Below, one piece after another: positions 29,202-41,200 of a stretch of 64,000 nt of DNA. The stretch comes from Gibbula magus. Its lineage: Eukaryota > Mollusca > Gastropoda > Trochida > Trochidae. The position numbers and the translations under genes are program-made. Location of the stretch: contig OW388291.1 of NCBI GenBank assembly GCA_936450465.1, positions 30,976,656-31,040,655 on the forward strand. Reading direction: 5' to 3'. The notes beneath the pieces were generated by a model. The model did no database searches. It had not been told where the DNA came from and saw only the letters and a program-made list of their open reading frames with translations. The first letter of the stretch is position 1. Every line of letters begins with the position of its first letter.

Positions 29202-32200
29202 CTGCAAATAGAACATTCAGAGTATAAATACTTACTTACACTTTAATATTCAGCCATTCTGTACAGCCTGCAAATAGAACATTCGTATAAAGAGAATCTC
29301 AGCCAAGTGTCTTCTGATATTAAATTATCAGCACGAGTTAATTAAAGTTACAAATATCCTAGTGCCGAGAATATTTAACTTTTATTAACAGTGTTGATAT
29401 ATTTGATATCAGAAGACACGCGAATGAGATTCATTTATCAAGCAAAATCATTAATCCATTCGTTCATTTTCAATTGTTTTTCTCTGAATATAGACCATAT
29501 GTGTGGTGCGGTCATAGCATTGTGCCATAATTAATGTATGACGTCATGACATTTTGATGTCATTAGGCTTTTGACGTCGGTGTAATGTAAGTCATTAGTT
29601 GATGATGTAAAAGCATTGTGATGTCATGTTGTTGACGGTGATTGACGGTGATTTCCCGCAAGCAATACCTCCTGTTGAACAGAGTTTTGGATGATGAATC
29701 ACCTTATGTACACTTTGAAGGTACATCCATTATTTTACATGATATTTTATTTGATACGTGCCAATATAACATAATTATGTGTTATTTTCAGTTCAAATAA
29801 ATACACCCAACTTGCAATCTAGAAACAGACATACACTGCAGAAGCCGAAACTACACATCCCTTTTATATGCACAATTAGTTATATGACCAATATTTAACA
29901 ATACCAACCCAAATTTGTCTTTTTGTGTGTTGAAGATACGTACGTTTCCAACATTACGCGGTGCATTGTCCGGTTTTCGATCAGAAATCACTACTTTCAC
30001 TATTATATTGTCCCTATACTGAATCTAGTAATAAAACGGTTATTTTAGATCAAATTCAGTACCTCGACACAGAGTCACATAATTAAACGTTTGGCATTTG
30101 TGCCTCAACACAATTAATGTCCATTTAACATGCAGCCATTCTGTGCAACCTGCAAATCGAAAGCTTAGTGTATATATATCATTTCCTCTTTCACAGCCTC
30201 TGTGTTCGGCTTGTAAAGATATGTAAATGTTCTATAACATAGCATCCGTCATTCTGTTGAAAATGTAGGCCTAAGTACTCTTTAAATCCTTCTAAATCAA
30301 GGCATTATTTATCCTCATTGAGTCCGCAAATACCCTGAATATGTTCCACGAATTGTTCTCGTAATGCTATTGGTTGGTTACTCGTCACTATTAGCAGCAT
30401 GCATTTCGTCAGCCAATGATGTGTCGTTATTTGAAACTTGATGATCGCTTATCAGTATTCTCATTCAGGCACTGCCAATATTGTTCGCCTTTTAAGTAAG
30501 TTCATTGGTTAGTTATTTAGCGAACAATTGAACACCGGAGATGATAATTAGAGGATTTATTGTGGCCATGAGAATAAATATGTCTCGCTGAAGCAGAATG
30601 CTTCATATCAGTCCTGCTGTAAGAAATGTGAAGTGCCCAGCTTTCAGAAATCAAAAGGAAACGCTATCCTACAGATGGTTGAGTTCATTAAATAAATAAA
30701 GGATGAGCTGCGTTTTGGGATTCTTCATATAGCACATGCAAACCAGCGATTAACAAAGAAATTTATCAATTATACAAAATTATCGATCCTGATTACATGT
30801 TTTGGAAGAACAGTACATATTGTGGCGAATGTAATACGTTAGTCAATGAATACCAGCATATTCATCAGTCTAATATCTTATGAAATCAGTGGATAAAAAG
30901 ACATAAAAAGTATACCCTTACAGGCTTTCTAAGTCATCTTTGAGCGGATAGTTTTCTGGCACGCCAATGCCATACTGGTGCCACATGACATCTTCACCCA
31001 CAAGACGAACCTTGCAGTCCTTGTTTACGTGTTCAGATCCGAAACGTCGGCTGGTAAAGTAGGCATATTTTTCTGTAAACATCTTGCGCGTGTGCACTTC
31101 AAGGTCACGATGGAGAACTTCCGGGTCACTTCTGTTCATCTTCACTATCTTATCCCATGCGTGTTTTCGGTCACCAGTCTTTGTGTTCTATTAATAAAAT
31201 TCAGATAATTATAGGAAGCATTACCCCTGCCACAAATTATCGCTTCAAAATTAAAACATAATGTCATGATTACTAAAATTGAATGCGACTTTCCCTAGAA
31301 GAACCTTGGTGTAAGATATTAAGAGAGTCCTGTGAATGGCGAGGACCCCAAAATCTAATCAGCCTTTTTACGGTCGAAGGAGAGACTTTATGCCGACAAA
31401 TTCAAAGTTGTGCAGTCACCCTGAGAATAATGTCAAGGTCACCACAATCTAATCAGCTCTACGTCTTCCCCATGATCAGCTTTGTATAAAATATGAAGAG
31501 AATCCTGTACACGTACGATATGCTTATAACGGCAATGTGGCCAAGTCTTCTTGCGACCATGAAATAAAGGTCTAGGCCTAAGAACTCTTTTTAGGAACAT
31601 GTATCTCTATGTTGAACATATATGCAGATTTGGAAGAGAATCAGAGAATAGTTCTTGGGGTATTCAATTTCGAACGTATGCACTGACATACGCTTTCGAA
31701 TGCTATATCAATTATTATTGCATAATAATCAAGTGGTTGACTTACTGACCTTGAATATGACCTCTCTGACGTCACCGGACTCCATACCGAACGTGTACTC
31801 ATCTTGCTCCACCAGTTCGGCAAGACTTCTGAAGGGTGGCTGCTGTTTGTGGACGGCTAAATGAGCCACGAGGTTTGCACAGAACACAGCCGAAACAATC
31901 ACGGAGAAGAGTCCCCAGAAAACGAACAGGAGCCGTGCAGCGGACGTTTTTGATGCTGAAGACACACCTGAAAAACATTAACAAACGTGTAAGGGACAAG
32001 GAAATATAGATTTTCCTAAAACAAAAAAGAAGTTTGATCATTCCTAAAATATGCCCTCTGTATATGTATATAACTGCAGCGACAATAAGAAATGTAAATC
32101 GAAACTGCGTTTGTACTGACAAAAAGACAGTATACTTGCATCTAGTGGGCCAACGAGTTATACTCTTCTAGGGCCAGTTTAGATTATGAAAGGTGATAGA

Positions 32201-35200
32201 GATCTATGTCATTGAAGCAGGATTCACTGAGCAGAAATTAAGTTATTATAATAAGCATTGGAATACGATGAATCTGATTTTAGTAAATGAGTTCTCACGA
32301 GTTCTTATATCTCGCACTGCTTTTGCAATATTTCAGACATGACCCACATCAAACTTGATATATTTAACTGAGTAATGATGAATGCATAGGTACCTCGTAG
32401 AATGATCAATCCAAATAGATAAAAGAACATGTCTGTCATGTATCCAGGGAAGGCTGATAGCGAAGGTCTGATTTTGCAATTGACGTTTTCGTGGTATTGC
32501 AAAAGGGCGCCCAGTGTGACGTATCCCATGAACGTTAACAGAAGAATGATGAAAACAAGCGGTTTGAAGGGTTCGAAGAAAATCATCCATTCATCGCCTG
32601 TATCCTCCTGAATGCGATATATGATATCGAATATCTCTGTAAATGTCGGTGGAAGAAGAAAGTCCATTTCTTCTTCTCTTTCATGATGGATAGTAACAGT
32701 CGCGACCACTAAGTCAACTTCCTGTAAAATAAAAATTTACAGTGAGATACAAGGAAAAGGGGGGAATAGTGTTAAAATGCTCGGGGAAGTTTTAGAGGGG
32801 TGAAGGTGTGGTTAGCTATAGTGATTTAAAGTTGCCTTCATTTATAGTGTGCGCTGCTACACTGCCACGTAATAGTAACGAAAGGCAGCAAGGCATAAAC
32901 TAGGGACATACGAGTGAGTGTTAAATAAAAGTCACATGTACACCTGAATTGCATCATAATGTTATTTACTAGCGGGTCACGACGACATTCGTCTTTATTC
33001 CCTTAAATATATTTTGAATTGTAACATTGCCTTAGGAAACGGAAAAACAACCAAAATGTAAGCATTGCCAAACGGTGTAGTCGCTGTTCGTGTCCTTCAA
33101 CAACAAATTTCTATACCTAGTGACTATAGTCAGAGGGGCGTGTATCGCTTAGAAACAGCGTCTGAAAGACATGCCTATATATAGACCCTACCCTCCTTTT
33201 ATACAGTAGTAGGGTAGGGTCTATATAGGTGCATATGTCTTTCAAACGCTGTTTCTAAGCGATACACGCCCCCGTGATTAAAGTTAGGTGTTTGTTAAAG
33301 GATATAACAACAATGTGTATTATTTTTTTAAACTCTGATTCAGAAATCGACAACGTTTAGCGGTGAACTTACCCTTCTGACCAGCTGTCCAATCAAACCA
33401 TCCCACGTCCCATTCACCTTGACTCCCCAGCGCATATCCGGCGGAAGTCCTATAACATAACTGTTTTATTTTCTTCTAGTTAAAATGTGATACTATCTCA
33501 CGTAGGTCGACATTACAACGAGGGAAATTACCATCGGGTTGTATCTAGTTGACTTATTACACCAAGCAAAACTCATCCGTGCCAGTTTAAGTTTTAAGTC
33601 TGTACATAATAGTATTATAAATGCGGAAAGCGCAGTTGCTTCGCCAAAATAGGCTCTATGACACCCTGACGTCGCCTTTTTGGCTGCAGACACATCCATA
33701 GTAAAAACTAACCTGTGCGAACCTAAATTGGGTTCGCTGACGGTTTTGTTATGATATAAACAAAACGATTTCATTAAATACAGCAATTTTTCGTAATATT
33801 TTAGTTAACATGTATCACTTCAAGACCAACCGGTCTTAAACACGATGATACTGGGGGAAGAGGTTATATAGGTACAGTTCTGCAGCTAGGTATGGATAGT
33901 TCACTTATTCATTTCAATAAATACGACATTTCGGTGTATACTCAACCGAAAAGGAAACGTCACCACATTTTCAACGGTGTGAAAAACGAAATACTGATGC
34001 CGGAAAAAGACGATTTTTAATGATAGTCATGGGTACATTATTTGTTAAAGGGGCAGTAGCACGTTTTTTGCAAATTTAATTTTTTCAAATCTCCTATTTA
34101 TAATGATACATTATGTTATTTACTTTAGAGGGTAAAACATCTTATTACACAAACCAATTATCCGCAGTGGTAAAAACGGCAAAAACTGCATGGAGGCCAT
34201 TTTATTGTGAACACAATTTATTATTTCGAATAACAAAAACGATTCTCATGGCTTTACGGAACCATGTACACTCATTTTTAACTTGATTTTCCGAAGAGAG
34301 AAGGGTGTTTTATTATTGGTAGCATTATTTTTCAAATACATTACGTCGACTTATTTGAGCGACGTGCTACTGCCCCTTTAAGAGGTACTCACAATTTCAT
34401 ATATCAGGGTGTAAGACTTTTATTCTCATGACTGTTCAAGTACACTTGGGGTGTTGAAATCGCTTTTTCAATATGTTATTTTGGCCGGAATGTTTGGCAT
34501 TTAACTTAAAAATTCATAAAATGTAGAAATTGAATTAGTAAAAAATGTTATCGACATGAATACCTTATTTGACTTTTGAAATTTGTTGACGCGTCTTTAC
34601 TGTTGGACGTCATAGAACAAGCAAAGAAAGTCGTTTTTGACTCTCTTATCTCGCCCAGTTATGGAGATCAAAACGATGACTTCTTAAAACGTGGGTTTCA
34701 CAGAAACATGAACAGATAATGTTTTGAAATGTTAAAACTAGTTTATTTGGCTTCTGGAGACATGATGTATCTCTGTTTTAGTAGCCTTCATTACGCGCAG
34801 ATAGAATTTCCTGTATTTTGTATGGTGACGTTTCTTTTGCGGTTGAGTGTAGACACTGATACCGCATCAGGCAAGTGATCCATCACTGGATAATTTAAAG
34901 GTACACTCCGTGTTTTTTCATGAAATTTTATTTAAATTTGATACATAAAAAAATATCAAATGTCCTGATTTACGTCCAAATCATTTCACTCGAATTGCAT
35001 ATGTATCTCCTAACGCCAAATATTTGACAATAATTGTTTTCAATGAAACTCGAGCAGCAGCTTAATACACGATGCGAAGCCGAATTCATGCGCCTCATTT
35101 ACAAGTATGTCAGTTATATGTCCCATTGAACAGTACCAACCAATATATGTTTGCTACACATAAGTTATCAAAAATACGTTTGAACAATTGATCATGACAC

Positions 35201-38200
35201 TCGACAGCCGCGGAACATTGTCCGGTTTTGGATCAAAATCACGGCTTTAAATCTTAATATTGTAACTATATACTGAACAGATTGGCACTAAAACGGTAAT
35301 TTTCAACAACAGTCATTACTTCTCGATATAATAACACCCTTGGTTACTTTTGACCTATGTTACTACAATAACATACGGAGTGACCCTTTAAGCCTTGCTT
35401 CAGAAGCGCGCTGCACCTGAACTGTCCTGCTGACACGTTAGTTTGCTGCAAAGAAATCAAGGCCACGTTCAAGAGAAGTTTCAAAGTAAGCGCTCAATTA
35501 GCGATTACTTTCAAACCTCTCTTGAACGCGATTGCTCAATGTAGCGCTACGTAGCAAGGCGAGTAAACATATATATGTCGTTCAGGAGAGAATAAGCGCT
35601 TCTTGAGCGCTATTTGAGCGCTAAATTGAGCGATCAATGAGCCATTATAAGCGCTCGCTGTTATGGAACGGAGCCCTGGTGTTGGAGACTGGTGGGAGCT
35701 GTGACCTGCGTTAAAAGTTGCCGAATGAAGTCAGACTATTTCATTGGTTTATCTTTGCGTATTGCCGACACCGACAATATGGCAATTTCCTTAGTTATAA
35801 CGACGACAGTGAGTGACGTAATATTATGCAATGCAATATATTGACGTATTATCTTCAAACTAACACATACTGTACCATAAGAGTGATCAACAATATCTTG
35901 TCATGCAAAAGGAAAACTTTCCGGTAAATGGCTACATTTCCCTAATTTTTTAGTTTTAAATGAATGTGCACTGTTGTCAAAATGTTAGAAGTAAAGTCGT
36001 CAAAATATGAGCCAACTGGATTGTATTATATATATAATACAATCCAGTTGGCTCATATTTTGACGACTTTATAATACAATCCAGTTGGCTCATATTTTGA
36101 CGACTTTATAATACAATCCAGTTGGCTCATATTTTGACGACTTTACTTCTAACATTTTGACAACATATATTATATATAAATGACCACGAGTTAAAATTGG
36201 CCAAAAAGTCTAAATGAATTTGCAATAAATTGATGAAATTATATACATATCTTGTATTTGTTTTATGGTGGTGAATTACATCAATTCTGACAATCAATTG
36301 ATCAAATCTCACAGTGGCATTGAGATGTCCACGGTACACATGGAACAGCAGAACATGTTTGTTGAAATGAAATATACAGCTGCCACATTTAAATATGTAT
36401 AATAGTGTAAATATTTCATGGGCAGAAAACGTATGATGTAAATATTATTATAGTAATTAAGTTAAACAACGTTTACACAAATATATGTTTTTTCAATAGT
36501 GTTTATAAATCTACCTGTACAACACCATTTTTTTCCTTAATAAAACAAGTTTTTGATTAATTGCTTTATATATGAATTGCTTTAACTTTTACTTTAATGC
36601 TGTTGTTACTTCAATTCAGCATGAGTCGCATCTAGAAGCTGTCATAGTACAGTTAGATATTCAGACGTTCAAATTCTTTATTCATTGAAGTTATTTTGTT
36701 AATTCAGCATAAGGTATTTTGATAGTTTAACTTAAAATCAGACAAGATATTTATGAAATTAGTTTAATTGCATGATAATGTTTTAGTTGATTAATTTGTT
36801 TTGCCATTTCCAAAATTACTAGATGTGGCTTATTTAAGTTGGGATTCGCGGCCGTTTGAACCATTTCATCATTGCGACCTGAACCTTAAATACATATTTA
36901 AACCCTCTCAATTGATCAACGAAATACAAATAAATATATGAATAGAACATTAACATCATCCCACCTGAAGTTTAACTGGTTTGCCATGGCATCAAGTATT
37001 TCCTTTAAATAACCAGAGTAACCTCCCTTTACGTTCATCATCCCAGGACTCTGAAACATTTGTATGAAAGATAAACATTAGAGATACTATTGCAAATATA
37101 ACTTCATGATATTATTGTTTGACTTGCTTCGCATGATTCAATGAGATCTTTTATTAAAATAGTTCGATTACCCTATCGGGGCATTCTCTTCCCACAGAGG
37201 TTAGGGCCTACTCCCTTCAGATTTTCAGGATCGGAAATCTGAAGGGAGTAACCTCTGTGGGAAGAGAATGCTATCGGGGTTGCAGATGAAACTAATATAG
37301 AAATATTTCTCACAACTGACAAGTTTTCTTTTGTGAACATGGGAACATACGCTCCCCACTTCGGTAACTCCAAGTCACTCCTTCCCACTGTTGCAAATGG
37401 GCCACTTGTGGGGATTCATGCATGGGTTTTGTATTCCTACACTTGTACGGCGGATTCTCTCCCTTATTCTCCAAATAAATCAACGTTTATATTGACTAAC
37501 GTCGACCGTGTTACTTTAAACTTCGTAGCATTTCACTGTTGTAAAGTTGTTCTACTTACTCTGCTAACAATAGGTCTGATGTATATGCTACATATAAATC
37601 AGATCCTTTATTTCTATCAACATGTTTATGTACACTTGTTTTCAAAAAATGCAATAAACATACATCGAGAAACACTAAAGCGAATATCCAACGTTTCTGT
37701 TTCTATAAAAAAAATAGCATTATAATGTGTCATTGGCAAACGGTGCCTTACGGTGTCGCTGAATGTACAATGCAACGATCAGGATTCCTTTTAAGCCAAG
37801 AAAGCGCTCCAAATGCAAACGAGGTTGACTTGAGAGGGGAGAGAATTTGGGGAAAATAAATAAATATGATGCGGAACAGACCCTTCATAAGATATATTGT
37901 AGGTATGAACCAACCATTGTACGCTTACTAATTTGAATAAATAATGAGGCATTCTTTAACGAATATCACATTTTCATCTAGTGGTTTCAGCATCTATATA
38001 CCTCCATCACGGAAACTCGAAGTGTTCTGTTGTTGAATCCAAACTTCTCATTAGGGAACACAATCTCTGATAGGTCCCCCTTATCCACGTGGTCAAGGTC
38101 AGGGGTCAAACCGAAAACCCTCCCACCAGGAACGGAATTTAGGGTGTAGATGTCAGCTAGTGATTCATCGAGTCTACCTTCAATCTTTAAAATAGAAAAA

Positions 38201-41200
38201 GAAAATAAAAAAATAATATATCTAATTAGAGAAATATAAAAAAGATTATATGCACAATTACGTTTAACCTGGCATACGTTTGTGTTTCAATAAAAATGTT
38301 TACTATCATCACGTAGACGTTTTTTACATCCCGCCGGGTCCGGGGTTCGAATCCCGCCAGGGGCACGGCAACTTTGTCTGCAGTAGAAAACTGTTCTACA
38401 CGCAGTTAGGTTTGGGTGCAATGTTACACTGAATGTCAGTGCAGTACCACGGTTCACAAGTTCCAGTCGATGTTGGCGTGTTTCACTGCATTGCATAGTC
38501 ACATGTTGTTGCGGGCCTTCCCCCATGCAATACTACTAGCCGTCTTGATATAAGTGAAATACTTTGTGGCTATGCATTGCAGTGAAACATGTATCCACCG
38601 GGATTCGCAAGCGGGCCTCTGGCGTGAGAGACCAGCAAGTAAGCAACTACAGTACAACGTTACATAAACTGAACCATTCTCCCCAAATATTTACTCGTGA
38701 ATACATTCGAGTTGAGGAAGATACCTCTGTGGAGAAAATTGAAAAACACGCACCGAAATATGAATTTGTACAATATCAAGTTTCTTTTTGAACATTTTTA
38801 AAGGCGCTGTAGCACTTTTTTTTCAAATTTGCTATAGCCATTTATCATTAAATTTTATACAATATATTGTTTTGTTAGAGGGTAAATAATCTCATTACAC
38901 CACCAGATAAGCCGTATACATAGAAAACGGTTATTGGAAGAAAGATTGCACAAAGCGACAGTGGTGTCGATTTGGGTGTGAATGGTAGCTCTCATGCGAA
39001 TTTGAGATTTCAGACAGCAAGATAATTGACCATTCTATCATGCTAACATATTCAAAACTCTACTTTGAGTGTTAAGGTATCGCTGTGACCAAAATAAAAT
39101 GGCCGCTCGAAGGGAAATGAACTTGCATGGCTTAACCGAACAATTGCAATGTACATTCGTTTTAGAACCTTATTTTATTGATTCAGGAGTATTATTTAGC
39201 CAATGGCAACACTTATTTACTTTTTTTATATCACTTTATTTCAGTAAGAAAACCATGCTACAGCGCCTTTAATACAGCAATAAGCAATGTTTGTGTCTAT
39301 ATGTTGATGACATGTAACATAAAGGATGACCCCACCCCATCTCTACCAACTCCCCGTCACGTTAACGTACTTTGGGCGATATGAGTGCCACATTCTCCAT
39401 CTCTCGTAGATCGGCGGGGTGCTGAGAAGGGCGAAATACATCTGTACACAAGCCTAGCCAGTGCGAGTAGTGGCGGTAGTCAGTGGATCTGTTAGAGTCT
39501 AGGTCGAACTGTTCAACCTACGGACAAATATATCTACTATGTTAATAATGTCAACTCCACGGGATACTGGGGGAACACATACCTACTGAAAGAGATTGTG
39601 TCATGTTGGCAGAATGTTTTTTTATATGCCGGTGAAATGGTTTATCACGTACAACAAATACATGCACAAACCACCTGTTTAGCTAGATCTAAAAATCAAT
39701 GAGAACAATCTGACGACATCAGTTGGTCAAGATAATGTCATCGAGTTCCTGTCATATTTAAAACTGAATTGTATATCTATAATTGAAAATATATTGTCAA
39801 TTGTGCCATGTATATCATATTGAGAATGTATATTGCATTTGCTTATAGGTGCCTGCAATACAAAAGGAAGTTAAGTGATAAAAATTTTTATTTCATTATT
39901 GGGAATTACACTGGCCTAAGAATAAGGATATTAACCATTATATCTTCAGACAAGAACATTTTCTCAATTTCTCTCTGCGATTAAACGTGTGTTTAACATG
40001 AGTTTCTCTGCTTAGCATCTATGTCTATATTCCAAAACCAACTCTTTCAATGAGCCCGAGCATATACTCAGAACGTCGTTTCTTTTTACATAAATACTGT
40101 TGCGATCCAGACATAATGATTTCATTATGCCTTTCAAAGACGTCAATAGATCAACAACGTTCTCTACTGAAAAAAAATCGTTTAAAAAGTTCTTTCACAA
40201 TTGATATAAAGATTTACCTTTCTGAACAATAACGAAACTATTCATTAGTGATGGACTGGCTATCGTTTTGTGATACCTCATCATCGATAATCTCTGATCA
40301 ATTATTCAGAGCTACACGATTATATATGTATACATCAATGAAAGTTTACCAACATTCGATCATTAACGACCATTCATCAACGGTTATGCACCAACAGTCA
40401 TTCTGGAATGGAAATCAATAATACACATGATTTACCTCAAATACTATGTGCATAGAATTGGTAACTGGAAATTCATTGTTCAGTTGTTGTGCATATATTT
40501 ACTTTACCATTTGTAACAGCTGCAAGATGCGTGTATAGTTGGCTATAACGACGAAGTGTAGAGCAGGGAAGGACTTGAGATGGATGTCTCTCAACATCTC
40601 CCGTGTCTCTGAGCTGGACAGGTGAACCGGGAGTCTCTTAATGAACAACGTGAGCAGGTAATTCGTGTCTCTCACATCCTCCAGCGTTATCTGGAGCAGG
40701 TCGTCTGAACAAATAAAAATCATTGTTGTAACTATCAAAATGTTGCAATTACATGTATTTTACTAATATTATGAATGTAAGAACAGAATATACTCCAAGG
40801 GGCATTAGAAACGATGCCACATTTTCAACAGAACCAAACACAAACATTTCTACACGACAGATATAAATTGTAATTGTATGGGAATATTAAAATATCAGAA
40901 ATATGTTTACCATTCCAGATGGAAAGACAGACAATATGGTTTTTAATTGTTTAAAATATGTTCATACATTTTTTCTCTTCATCATTTTTAATGTATGATA
41001 AATCCTTCTCTTCTTGTATTAAATAATTTCATTTCACGATTAAAACCAGCAAATGCATTCAATTGGTGGCTTACAAGTAATATTTTACTATCAATCAATT
41101 AATACATTCAGTTTACTTAAAATGTTCATAAACACAATACTGACAGCAGAAAAGGATAACCTTCATAACCTGACGTTTACAAAAAAATAACCTGCGGTAC

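Noticed and set aside
33440..33450. Nearer acceptor (tatag) for receptor exon 6
   Set aside because: It would leave exon 5 and exon 6 out of phase. The acaG acceptor at 33461 fits and adds YVI, matching the S1 fold.
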